Shown piece by piece: positions 1 through 6,549 of a stretch of 8,277 nt of DNA (positions are counted from its first letter, which is position 1; the number at the start of each line of letters is the position of its first letter). The position numbers were made by a program, and so were the translations under genes. A model generated the notes under the pieces. That model had not been told where the DNA came from and did no database searches. It was given only the letters and a program-made list of their open reading frames with translations. This DNA comes from an uncultured Oscillospiraceae bacterium (GTDB lineage: Bacteria; Bacillota; Clostridia; Oscillospirales; Oscillospiraceae): contig CATZRD010000058.1 of the NCBI GenBank assembly GCA_958423465.1, positions 1 through 8,277 of the forward strand, written 5' to 3'.

Positions 1-52
1 CCTGGCCTACTGCTTAGAAGGCAGTTGCTCTATCCAGCTGAGCTACTGGCGC
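1..52 (-). tRNA. tRNA-Arg (anticodon UCU), 3' end cut off by the window edge
   Basis: The minus strand starts at 52 with the acceptor strand GCGCCAG. A D-arm (AGCTCAGCTGGATAGAGC) follows, then an ACTGC/GCAGT anticodon stem closing the loop CTTCTAA. The anticodon UCU lies at plus positions 16-18 and reads AGA/AGG. The gene runs out of the window in the variable loop, so the T-arm and the 3' acceptor strand are not visible. It lies 4 nt downstream of tRNA-Gly and should be processed from the same transcript. Confidence 0.93.
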
Positions 53-56
53 ATAT

Positions 57-131
57 TGGAGCGGGTGACGAGAATCGAACTCGCATCCCCAGCTTGGAAG
101 GCTGGTGCCCTGGCCATTGTGCTACACCCGC
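57..131 (-). tRNA. tRNA-Gly (anticodon UCC), complete with encoded CCA
   Basis: The acceptor strand GCGGGTG (125-131) pairs with CACCCGC (61-67). The anticodon stem CCAGC/GCTGG closes the loop CTTCCAA, giving anticodon UCC at plus positions 96-98, which reads GGA/GGG. The T-arm CGAGT-TCGATTC-TCG is recognisable. The discriminator base is U (position 60), and CCA is encoded at 57-59. This is the first gene of a two-tRNA transcript that continues into tRNA-Arg, driven by the promoter at 179-207. Confidence 0.97.
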
Positions 132-178
132 GTTCTGGGCCTGTTGCTCGACCACCGCAGCAAATCGTCAGCTTGGAT

Positions 179-207
179 ATGATACCATGCCAGGCTCTGT
201 TTGTCAA
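179..207 (-). promoter_or_regulatory. Strong sigma-A-type promoter for the tRNA-Gly/tRNA-Arg pair
   Basis: On the minus strand a perfect -35 TTGACA (202-207) lies 17 bp from a -10 TATCAT (179-184). The -10 carries the extended TGn element (TGG just before it). The predicted start near 172 gives a leader of about 40 nt before the tRNA-Gly 5' end, to be removed by RNase P. The near-consensus boxes suit high constitutive tRNA transcription. Confidence 0.85.
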
Positions 208-235
208 GATTGATCTGTAAATTTTTTGTCCGGAG

Positions 236-253
236 CCGGGGCGTCCGCCCCGG
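236..253 (-). other. GC-rich hairpin just after the helicase-like gene
   Basis: CCGGGGC (236-242) and GCCCCGG (247-253) form a 7-bp stem with a 4-nt loop, starting 5 nt past the stop codon of the helicase-like gene. On the minus strand it is followed by CTCCGGACAAAAAAT, so there is no U-tract and it does not fit an intrinsic terminator. It may protect the 3' end of the mRNA or act with Rho. Otherwise nothing is seen between the helicase-like gene and the tRNA promoter. Confidence 0.4.
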
Positions 254-258
254 GTTTC

Positions 259-1899
259 CTACGTCTCCCGCTCCAGGACCCACGCGCCGGCCCGCTTGCC
301 CAGGCGGTAGGGAGCGTTCAGCGCGGCCAGGCCCTGATTGACCGTGGCCTTGTGCCGTCCCGCCGCCCGGCGCAGAGGCTTGCCGCCGCAGCGCTGGTAG
401 CACAGCAGGAATGCCTCGTAAAACGCCTCCTGCTCCTCCGGGGGGATGGGCCGCCCCGCATAGCCCGCCAGCAGCGCCTCCATGGTCGGGAAGCTCCCGC
501 TCTGGCCCAGACGGCGGATCTGACGCGGCAGACCCAGCCAGCCGCACACCAGCTCGGGGTAGTAGTCCGGATCGCCGCTGTGCGCCCGCAGCGCCTGATA
601 CAGCGCCAGCTCACCCGCCAGCTTCTCCCGGGCCAGGGGGTTGGGGGTCAGACGGAAATCCCCGTCGATGGTGAACAGGCGGTTGACGCCCAAGTCCCCC
701 TGGAGCCAGTAGCGCTGGAGCAGACGGCGATTCGCGTCTCTGCCGCCCCGGGCCACCTCGTCGATGGCCTCCAGCTTCCGCTGGAGCTGGAAGATCTGCC
801 GGGCCGCATACTGACTGTCCGGGAGCTGGACATATACCGTCAGCTCCCCCTGCCCCGCGGGGCAGCAGGCCAGCATACTCATCAGCTCCGTCCGCCCGCC
901 GGCGGACAGCACCACATGCCGCAGCCCCGGCTCCCGCAGCTCCGCCCGGTCCACCAAAGCCCGGGTGGCCACCAGCACCTTCTCCCGGAAGGTCCCCTCC
1001 CGCTCCAGGCGCTGCCACGCCCCGCCGGACCGGGATGCGGCGGTCAGCAGCACGGCGGCGCCCCGCCGGGCCTCGTTGATCCGGCGGGTCAGGTCCCGCC
1101 CCGCCTCCTTGGAGGAGACGAAGATCAGCCATTTGTCCTCCGGATCTCCCGCCGACGCCGCGGCGGCGATCTCCTCCAGGCGGCGGTAAAACACCGGCGC
1201 CGGGAGGGAACGGACCGGCTGGTTCCGGTAAAAGCGGGCGTCCTGGCGGTACATCCCTTCGTCCACCATCCGCTGCTGGGTCTGCTGGGTGTCCCAGCGG
1301 CGGACCTGGGCCAGGATGGGGGCCATGGCCTCCTCCATGGCGGGGGAGAGGTACACCTGCACCGACCGGGGGAACAGGCGGCACACAAAGGCCGTCATCT
1401 CCCCGGTCCAGGGGTCGAAGGGCGCCTCCTCCAGCAGGCGGTGGGCCTGGTCCAGCACCACATAGAACACCGTGCCCTGAACGGAGTACAGCTCATAGGG
1501 CAGTCCCGTGCGCAGCAGGTCCCGCAGAGCCTCGTACCGCAGGACCATCAGCCTGCCGCCGCCGGAGGGGGCGGGCAGGACCTCCACCGGCAGCTCCACG
1601 GCCCCGGCGGAATCGTTGGGCGGCTGGAGGCGCAGAGCGCCCGGCCGGGTCCCGTCCCCCAGAGTCCGGTCCGTCAGCAGCAGGATATTCCGGCCCATGG
1701 AGCCGGCGTAAGGCAGCAGAACGTCCCGGACAAAGGCCAGCTTCCCCGTCCCCGCCGGGGACTGGATGAAGGCCCGGGTGGGAGACTTCGTGGCCCACTG
1801 GCGGTCCCGGGGCACCTGCCAGCTCTCATAGTCCTGGCCCAGGCCCTGGGCCAGGGTGGCCGAGGAAAAGGCCCGGGTCTGTATCGTCTGCTCCGCCAT
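259..1899 (-). CDS. DEAD/DEAH-box helicase-like protein with altered catalytic motifs
   Basis: The protein has 546 residues. It looks like a superfamily 2 helicase core: a P-loop-like SPAGTGKL at residues 47-54, a DEAH-like DQAH at 140-143 after the strand TVFYVVL, LSPAMEE at 174-180 where motif III is expected, then a second RecA-like half (WLIFVSSKEAGRDLTRRI from 247, EKVLVATRALVDRAEL from 296). Residues from about 390 to the end form an extra domain I do not recognise, with a CYQRCGGKPLRR segment near 510-521. Two expected catalytic residues are changed: the Walker A Ser/Thr after the lysine is Leu54, and the DEAH glutamate is Gln141. No clear QxxGRxxR motif VI is visible. It may therefore bind RNA or DNA, or ATP, without normal hydrolysis; that is inference. 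The ATG at 1899 is chosen because it lies about 27 nt after the predicted transcription start; the frame upstream runs into mogA. The only Shine-Dalgarno candidate is a G7 run (1908-1914). The gene has its own promoter and no evident link to molybdenum metabolism. Confidence 0.85.
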   Translation of the reverse strand: MAEQTIQTRAFSSATLAQGLGQDYESWQVPRDRQWATKSPTRAFIQSPAGTGKLAFVRDVLLPYAGSMGRNILLLTDRTLGDGTRPGALRLQPPNDSAGAVELPVEVLPAPSGGGRLMVLRYEALRDLLRTGLPYELYSVQGTVFYVVLDQAHRLLEEAPFDPWTGEMTAFVCRLFPRSVQVYLSPAMEEAMAPILAQVRRWDTQQTQQRMVDEGMYRQDARFYRNQPVRSLPAPVFYRRLEEIAAAASAGDPEDKWLIFVSSKEAGRDLTRRINEARRGAAVLLTAASRSGGAWQRLEREGTFREKVLVATRALVDRAELREPGLRHVVLSAGGRTELMSMLACCPAGQGELTVYVQLPDSQYAARQIFQLQRKLEAIDEVARGGRDANRRLLQRYWLQGDLGVNRLFTIDGDFRLTPNPLAREKLAGELALYQALRAHSGDPDYYPELVCGWLGLPRQIRRLGQSGSFPTMEALLAGYAGRPIPPEEQEAFYEAFLLCYQRCGGKPLRRAAGRHKATVNQGLAALNAPYRLGKRAGAWVLERET

Positions 1900-1933
1900 G
1901 GTCTGCGCCCCCCCGTTTTTTGGTGTTTCTTCC

Positions 1934-1962
1934 AGTATAGGGGCGAAAAAATGGTTTGTCAA
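1934..1962 (-). promoter_or_regulatory. Near-consensus promoter for the helicase-like gene, overlapping the mogA stop
   Basis: On the minus strand a perfect -35 TTGACA (1957-1962) is 17 bp from a -10 TATACT (1934-1939). The TGA inside TTGACA is the mogA stop codon. The predicted start is near 1927, leaving a leader of about 27 nt that contains A6 and G7 runs. No intrinsic terminator is visible between mogA and this gene, so read-through from the molybdenum operon can add to this promoter's output. Confidence 0.8.
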
Positions 1963-2477
1963 GAGCGGCCGGATTCTGCCGTTTCCGCCGTCCCGGCGCA
2001 GTTGGCCTCCCCGCCCCGGAGCATCTCCAGGCCGTGGGCCAGGGTGGGCAGCACCGCCTCCAGATTCTCCCGGGCGGCCTTGGGGCTGCCGGGGAGGTTG
2101 ACGATCAGCGTCCGCCCCCGGATCCCCGCCGCGGCCCGGGACAGCATGGCCCGGGGCGTCACCGCCATGGACGCTGCCCGCATGGCCTCCGGGATCCCCG
2201 GGGCCATCCGCTGACATACCGCCGCCGTGGCCTCCGGGGTCACGTCCCGGGGGGCGAAGCCGGTGCCGCCGGTGGTGACCACCAGGGCGATGTCCCCCTC
2301 GTCCGCCAGCGCCGTCAGGGCGTCCCGGATCTCCTCCGCCTCGTCCGGGACCACCAGATACTCCATCACCTCATAGCCCGCCGCCTTCAGCAGCTCCCCC
2401 ACCACAGGGCCGCTGCCGTCGGGGCGCAGGCCCCGGGCGCTCCGGTCGCTCACTGTCACTACCGCCGCTGTTGTCAT
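1959..2477 (-). CDS. mogA: Molybdopterin adenylyltransferase, MogA/MoaB family
   Basis: MogA activates molybdopterin with Mg-ATP to give adenylyl-molybdopterin, the substrate for MoeA-type molybdate insertion, in the cytoplasm. The 172 residues span the whole domain: SDRSARG at 10-16, DGSGPVV at 20-26, the signature TTGGTGFAPRDVTPEAT at 68-84 with its conserved Asp, and NLPGSPKA at 127-134. Asp45 sits where MogA has a catalytic Asp. The RDVTPEAT form and the enzyme's place beside a MoeA-like gene favour MogA over MoaB, but the two families are close and the symbol is less certain than the product. The last 18 residues are a short Ala/Glu/Gly-rich tail of no known role. The Shine-Dalgarno AAGGAGG overlaps the modC stop codon, 13 nt before the ATG, suggesting translational coupling. 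It is the last gene of the molybdenum operon. Confidence 0.93.
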   Translation of the reverse strand: MTTAAVVTVSDRSARGLRPDGSGPVVGELLKAAGYEVMEYLVVPDEAEEIRDALTALADEGDIALVVTTGGTGFAPRDVTPEATAAVCQRMAPGIPEAMRAASMAVTPRAMLSRAAAGIRGRTLIVNLPGSPKAARENLEAVLPTLAHGLEMLRGGEANCAGTAETAESGRS

Positions 2478-2490
2478 GGTCCTCTCCTCC

Positions 2491-3552
2491 TTACTCTGTC
2501 AGCAGCAGCCACGCCTCCGGGGCTGCCGCGATGGTCGCCGTCTCCCGTCCCGCCAGGGCGGAGGCCAATTCTCTCTCCCCCTCCAGCTCCAGGGCGGGGC
2601 AGTCTTTTCCGCCTGTCAGGGGCCGCAGCCGGGCATAGCACCGGTCCACGTCCGCCGTCAGGCCCAGCACCCGGCAGGTCATGGCGTTCACCGCCCCCGG
2701 CTCCGCCAGGCGCAGCTGGCGGCCCCGCGCCGCCAAGGTGGTGACGCCCTCCCGCCAGGGCGCGGCGCAGCGTAGCGTCACCCCCCAGTCCGGGACCTCC
2801 ACCAGCCCGTCGGAGGGGCCCCGCCGGACCGGCGCGAAGGTCCTGCAGCCCGCCAGCAGGGCGGCGCTCACCGTGGCAGGGCGGTATGTCAGCGTCTCCA
2901 TATCCGTCACCGGCTGGGACCTGCCCCGGTCCAGGACGCAGACCGGGCCGCAGCTCCGGTAGGCCTCCCCCCGGTCATGGGTCACCCAGACCACCGGACC
3001 GGGAAAATCCGCCAATCGCTCCCGCAGCTCCTCCTCCAGCCGCCACCGCAGGCCGCTATCCAGAGCGGAGAGGGGTTCGTCCAGCAGAATGGCCGCCGGG
3101 TCCGAGGCCAGGAGCCGGGCCAGGGCCGTCCGCTGGCGCTGCCCCCCGGAGAGCTGGCTGGGCCGGAGCTTTTCCAGTCCCTCCAGTCCCAGCAGAGCGG
3201 TCAGTTCCCGGACCCGGCGGACCCGGTCCGCCCTCCCCAGGCGGCGTGCCCCGGCGGCGATATTCTGGGCCGCCGTCATATTGGGAAAGAGGGCGTACTC
3301 CTGAAACAGATAGCCCACCCGCCGCCTCTGGGGCGGCAGGTCGATGCCGGCCTCGCTGTCGAAGAGCACGGCCCCATCCAGCTCGATGTACCCCTGATCC
3401 GGACGCCGGACCCCCGCCACGCACTGGAGGGTCATGCTCTTGCCGCTGCCGGAGGCCCCCAGCAGGGCAAAGGGCCGCCCCGCTTCGGCGGTGAAGTCCA
3501 CGTCCAGAAGAAAATCGCCGCAGCGCTTTTTGATCCGCACCGTCAGGCTCAT
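2491..3552 (-). CDS. modC: Molybdate ABC transporter ATP-binding protein ModC
   Basis: ModC is the cytoplasmic ATPase that powers molybdate (and tungstate) import through ModB. The ATPase motifs are intact: Walker A GASGSGKS at 32-39, Q-loop Gln84 in YLFQEYALFP, signature LSGGQ at 134-138, Walker B ILLDEP with Asp158 and Glu159, and the switch His192. Residues from about 215 to 353 form a C-terminal extension, as in ModC proteins, where a TOBE/MOP-like domain senses oxyanion; the similarity there is weak by eye. The total of 353 residues is normal for the family. The start ATG overlaps the modB stop as ATGA (4 nt), so the two are translationally coupled. Membership of the Mod system rests mainly on its position after modA and modB. 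Confidence 0.94.
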   Translation of the reverse strand: MSLTVRIKKRCGDFLLDVDFTAEAGRPFALLGASGSGKSMTLQCVAGVRRPDQGYIELDGAVLFDSEAGIDLPPQRRRVGYLFQEYALFPNMTAAQNIAAGARRLGRADRVRRVRELTALLGLEGLEKLRPSQLSGGQRQRTALARLLASDPAAILLDEPLSALDSGLRWRLEEELRERLADFPGPVVWVTHDRGEAYRSCGPVCVLDRGRSQPVTDMETLTYRPATVSAALLAGCRTFAPVRRGPSDGLVEVPDWGVTLRCAAPWREGVTTLAARGRQLRLAEPGAVNAMTCRVLGLTADVDRCYARLRPLTGGKDCPALELEGERELASALAGRETATIAAAPEAWLLLTE

Positions 3553-4229
3553 CGTTTCACCGTCCTTCCGCCCTGCCGCTCCTTCCGCTCCAGCAGGTTC
3601 ACCGTCAGCAGCACCGCCGCCGAGATAGCCAGATTCACCATCACCCAGCGGAAGGCCAGAGCGTCCTGGCCCGTGCGCCAGAGCTGATAGACCGTGGTGG
3701 AGATGGTGGCCGTACGTCCGGGGGTATAGCCCGCCACCATGGAGGTGGCGCCGTACTCCCCCAGGGCCCGGGCAAAGCTCAGCACCGTCCCCGCCAGGAT
3801 GCCCTGGCGGCAGGCGGGCATCCGGATCCGCCAGAAGATATAGGAATTGCTCAGGCCAAGCGTTTTGCCCGCATAGCCCAGGGTCTCGTCAAAGGACTCG
3901 AAGGCCCCCCGGGCCGTGCGGTACATCAGCGGAAAGGCTACCACCGCCGTGGCAAAGACGGCGGACCACCACGTCATGGTCAGCCGCAGGCCGAAGGTCT
4001 CCAGCGCCCAGGCCCCCACGGCCCGCTTCGGCCCCAGCACCCGCAGCAGCAGATATCCCACCACCGTGGGCGGCAGCACCAGCGGCAGGGTCAGCGCCAC
4101 GTCCAGCGCTCCCTTTACCAGCCGGGGGGCCCTGGCGATATAGTAGGCCGCGCCGATGCCGGTGAAAAACACGATCACCGTGGAAATGGCGGCGACGCGC
4201 AGAGAATTATACAGGGGATACCAGTCCAT
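3549..4229 (-). CDS. modB: Molybdate ABC transporter permease ModB
   Basis: ModB is the inner-membrane channel subunit of the molybdate importer. The 226-residue protein shows five hydrophobic segments at about 11-32, 43-63, 88-107, 132-155 and 194-212. A cytoplasmic coupling loop, ETLGYAGKTLGLSNSYIFWR at about 115-134, corresponds to the EAA motif that docks on ModC. The following SFARALGEYGATSMVAGYTP (151-170) is typical of ModB. Length and topology are normal. The start ATG has a good AAAGGAG site just upstream. It follows modA after 49 nt and overlaps modC by 4 nt. Confidence 0.95.
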   Translation of the reverse strand: MDWYPLYNSLRVAAISTVIVFFTGIGAAYYIARAPRLVKGALDVALTLPLVLPPTVVGYLLLRVLGPKRAVGAWALETFGLRLTMTWWSAVFATAVVAFPLMYRTARGAFESFDETLGYAGKTLGLSNSYIFWRIRMPACRQGILAGTVLSFARALGEYGATSMVAGYTPGRTATISTTVYQLWRTGQDALAFRWVMVNLAISAAVLLTVNLLERKERQGGRTVKR

Positions 4230-4246
4230 GGGCGCTCCTTTCCAGC

Positions 4247-4266
4247 GGGCGCTCCGGGGCGCGCCC
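4247..4266 (-). other. Hairpin in the modA-modB gap
   Basis: GGGCGC (4247-4252) and GCGCCC (4261-4266) form a 6-bp all-GC stem with an 8-nt loop between the modA stop and the modB Shine-Dalgarno site. It has no U-tract, so it is not a normal terminator. Hairpins after genes for ABC binding proteins can protect the upstream mRNA and raise the ratio of binding protein to permease; applying that here is inference. In such GC-rich sequence a stem of this size can also arise by chance. Confidence 0.35.
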
Positions 4267-4278
4267 GGGCGTCTTTTA

Positions 4279-5061
4279 TCACAGCGGGGTAAATCCTACG
4301 GACTCCAGCACAGCCCGCCCCCTGTCGGATATGACATGGTTCAAAAAGTCTCCGGCGGCCTCCCGCGCCTCGCTGGCGCTCAGCACGGCGGCGGGATAAA
4401 TCACCCGGCCGCACATCTCAGCCGTGGCGGTATCCACCACGGTCAGGCCGGCGGAAAAGGCGTCGGTGGCGTAGATGACGCCGCAGTCCACGGTCCCCTC
4501 GGACACCTGGGTGGTGACCTCCTTGACATTTCCGCCGTAGGTAAGGCAGCCGGAGGCTGCCAGCGCGGCCTCGTCCAGGCCCCAGCAGGCGAAGATCTTC
4601 TGGGTGTACTGGCCCACGGGGACATCGCTGCTGCCCATGGCCAGCAGAACGCCCTCCGCCGCCTCCAGCCGCTCCCGCAGATCGTCATAGCTCCGGATAT
4701 TGGCCGGGTTCCCCTGGGGCACCGCCAGGACCACCTTGTTCTCCAGCAGGTCGAAGCGGCTGCCGGCGAGGACGAGCCCGTCCTCCTCCAGCTGGTCCAT
4801 CTGCTTCTGCCCCGCGGAGATGAACACGTCGCAGACCGCCCCCTCCTGGATCTGGGTCATCAGCGTGCCGGAGGAGTCGAAGTTGAACACCACTTCCACA
4901 TCCTCATGGTCCGCCATATACTGTTTTCCGATCTCCGTCAGCGTCTCCTGCATGGAGGCCGCCGCGAACACCGTCAGCTCTGTTTTCTCCGTCCCCTGCC
5001 CGCAGGCGGCGAGAGAGAGGGCCAGCGCCAGAGCCGCCAGCAGGGCGAATAATTTTTTCAT
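4279..5061 (-). CDS. modA: Molybdate-binding lipoprotein ModA
   Basis: ModA captures molybdate or tungstate outside the membrane and delivers it to ModBC. The protein has 260 residues from the ATG at 5061. Residues 1-20 are a lipoprotein signal peptide: MKK, a hydrophobic stretch, then the lipobox LAAC with lipidated Cys20. ModA motifs follow: TVFAAASM with ligand Ser36, DSSGTL at 62-67, PVGQYT at 148-153, and VDCGVIYATDA at 191-201 with Tyr197 and Asp200. Lipid anchoring fits a Gram-positive cell. The start is set by CAGGAG seven nt upstream. An in-frame ATG at 5079 would add MEQERS in front of the signal peptide and lacks a good ribosome site. It lies 26 nt after the MoeA-like gene and 49 nt before modB. 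Confidence 0.95.
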   Translation of the reverse strand: MKKLFALLAALALALSLAACGQGTEKTELTVFAAASMQETLTEIGKQYMADHEDVEVVFNFDSSGTLMTQIQEGAVCDVFISAGQKQMDQLEEDGLVLAGSRFDLLENKVVLAVPQGNPANIRSYDDLRERLEAAEGVLLAMGSSDVPVGQYTQKIFACWGLDEAALAASGCLTYGGNVKEVTTQVSEGTVDCGVIYATDAFSAGLTVVDTATAEMCGRVIYPAAVLSASEAREAAGDFLNHVISDRGRAVLESVGFTPL

Positions 5062-5087
5062 GGATCGCTCCTGTTCCATTCAAATCG

Positions 5088-6107
5088 TTACGTTCCAAAG
5101 CCGCAGTTGGGGAACGTACAGGTCTCGCAGCCCAGGCACAGGCCCCCCTCGCCGCAGTCCGCGATCTCCTCCCGGGTCACCGCCACGCCGGCGGCGATTT
5201 TCGGCAGCATCAGGTCGAAGATGGTGGCCCCGGCGTACATGACGCACCCCGGCAGGCCCATCACGGGGGTCCCGTCCGGGAAATATCCCAGCAGAAACAT
5301 GGCCCCCGGCAGCACCGGCGCGCCGTAGGTGACGATGGCCGCCCCGCTGCGCTTGATGGCCCCGGGGGTATTGTCGTCCGGGTCCACGCTCATGCCCCCG
5401 GTGCAGAGGATCAGGTCCACGCCCGCCTCCCGCACCTGGCCGATGGCGGCGGCCACGTTCTCCAGGCCGTCCCCCACCGTGCGGTGCTCGGTGACGGCAA
5501 TGCCGAACCGGGCCAGCTTTTGGACCACCACCGGGGTGAATTTGTCCTGAATCAGGCCCTTGGCCACCTCGCTGCCGGTGGTGATCACCCCGGCGGTCCT
5601 CAGCTTCCAGGGCAGCACCCCCAGCAGGGGGGCCGGTCCCGCCAGAGCCTCCGCCCGGCGGAGCTTCTCCTCCTCGATGACCAGCGGGATCACCCGGGTG
5701 CCGCAGAGCTTGTCCCCGGCCTTCACCGCCGTGCCGCCGTGGCGGGTGGCGATCATGATGTCCTCCAGACCGTTGACCGCCCGGAGGCGGGCGCTGTCCA
5801 CCGTGAAGAGGCCGTCGATCTTCGACCTCAGCTCGATCTTGCCCTCCTTCACGGGGCTCCAGTCCATGTTTTCCCGGCCGCAGAGGGCGGCCAGCCGCGC
5901 CGCGGCGTCGTTTTCATGGACCATGCCCGGGATCATCTCCCAGACGTACAGATGCTCCTTGCCCATGGCCAGCAGCACCGGGATGTCCTCCGGGGCCACC
6001 ACGTGGCCCTTGCGGAACCGGGCGTCCTTGTACTGCCCGGGAATGATCTGGGTCAGGTCGTGGCACAGCACATGGCCTACGGCCTCCTCCGTCCGAATCA
6101 GCTTCAT
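5088..6107 (-). CDS. MoeA-like molybdopterin-binding protein with Cys-rich C-terminus
   Basis: This 339-residue protein carries a MoaB/Mog-type molybdopterin-binding fold in its C-terminal half: TAGVITTGSEV from 171, TGGMSVDPDD at 236-245, and GLPGC at 284-288, the last two matching the pterin-binding loops of MoeA and MogA. The N-terminal half (1-165) resembles the family annotated simply as molybdopterin-binding or MoeA-like; it is shorter than the roughly 400 residues of true MoeA. A role in molybdate insertion or cofactor handling is inference from fold and operon. The C-terminus has five cysteines (318, 324, 327, 330, 335) in the pattern C-x5-C-x2-C-x2-C-x4-C ending in CGFGT, which suggests a metal or Fe-S site. 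The start ATG at 6107 overlaps the MOSC stop as ATGA. The open frame continues upstream, but there it is an out-of-frame reading of the MOSC gene. Confidence 0.9.
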   Translation of the reverse strand: MKLIRTEEAVGHVLCHDLTQIIPGQYKDARFRKGHVVAPEDIPVLLAMGKEHLYVWEMIPGMVHENDAAARLAALCGRENMDWSPVKEGKIELRSKIDGLFTVDSARLRAVNGLEDIMIATRHGGTAVKAGDKLCGTRVIPLVIEEEKLRRAEALAGPAPLLGVLPWKLRTAGVITTGSEVAKGLIQDKFTPVVVQKLARFGIAVTEHRTVGDGLENVAAAIGQVREAGVDLILCTGGMSVDPDDNTPGAIKRSGAAIVTYGAPVLPGAMFLLGYFPDGTPVMGLPGCVMYAGATIFDLMLPKIAAGVAVTREEIADCGEGGLCLGCETCTFPNCGFGT

Positions 6108-6547
6108 GCCTCCGCCTCCTCCACGATCTGAATGGGGTCCCCGGCCCGGACCGTCCCCTCCTTCACCACCACCGCGAAGATCCCCTCCGTGGGCATCACG
6201 CAGGAGCCGGTGGCCTTTTTGATGGCGCAGTCGTTGTGGCACTCCTTGCCGATCTGTGTCACCTCCACCACCGTCTCCCCGATCCGCAGCCGGGTCCCCA
6301 CGGGCAGGGCCTTCAGCTCGACGCCCCGGGTGTTGATGTTCTCCGCGAAGGCCCCGGCCTTCAGCTGGGGCAGAAGGGCCCGCATCTGATCCACGCTCTC
6401 CTCCGCCAGCAGGCTGATCTGCCGGTGCCAGTCCCCGGCGTGGGCGTCCCCCACAATGCCGTGGCGGAGCTTCAGCCGGATCTCCGGCACCGGACGCTTC
6501 ACGGTCCCCTTCTTCTCGCTGATGTTGACAGACACCACTTCCGCCAT
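6104..6547 (-). CDS. Stand-alone MOSC-domain protein
   Basis: The protein has 147 residues, essentially one MOSC domain, the beta-barrel found at the C-terminus of molybdenum cofactor sulfurases and in mARC and YiiM. Recognisable parts are GDAHAGDWHRQISLL at 33-47, FAENINTRG at 67-75, a barrel strand near 85-98, and the Cys-containing loop GKECHNDCAI at 100-109 with Cys103, Cys107 and Cys116. Stand-alone MOSC proteins are thought to bind or pass sulfur or the pterin cofactor; the exact reaction here is unknown. The ATG at 6547 is preferred because AAAAGGAG lies 8 nt upstream; a GTG at 6556 would sit on top of that site. The gene starts 2 nt after the moaC stop and overlaps the MoeA-like gene by 4 nt, so it is almost certainly made together with both. 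Confidence 0.92.
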   Translation of the reverse strand: MAEVVSVNISEKKGTVKRPVPEIRLKLRHGIVGDAHAGDWHRQISLLAEESVDQMRALLPQLKAGAFAENINTRGVELKALPVGTRLRIGETVVEVTQIGKECHNDCAIKKATGSCVMPTEGIFAVVVKEGTVRAGDPIQIVEEAEA

Positions 6548-6549
6548 GG

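Noticed and set aside
236..253. Intrinsic terminator for the helicase-like gene
   Set aside because: The stem is good, but on the transcribed strand it is followed by A residues and not a U-tract.
226..2214. Long plus-strand open frame of 662 codons
   Set aside because: It is antisense to the helicase-like gene and mogA, rich in Pro/Arg/Gln/Gly with no motif, and arises from the high GC content. The minus-strand reading has clear domains, promoters and ribosome sites.
1900..2217. N-terminal extension of the helicase-like gene to 2217
   Set aside because: It would overlap mogA in another frame, has Gly/Pro-rich noise composition, and lies mostly upstream of the predicted transcription start.
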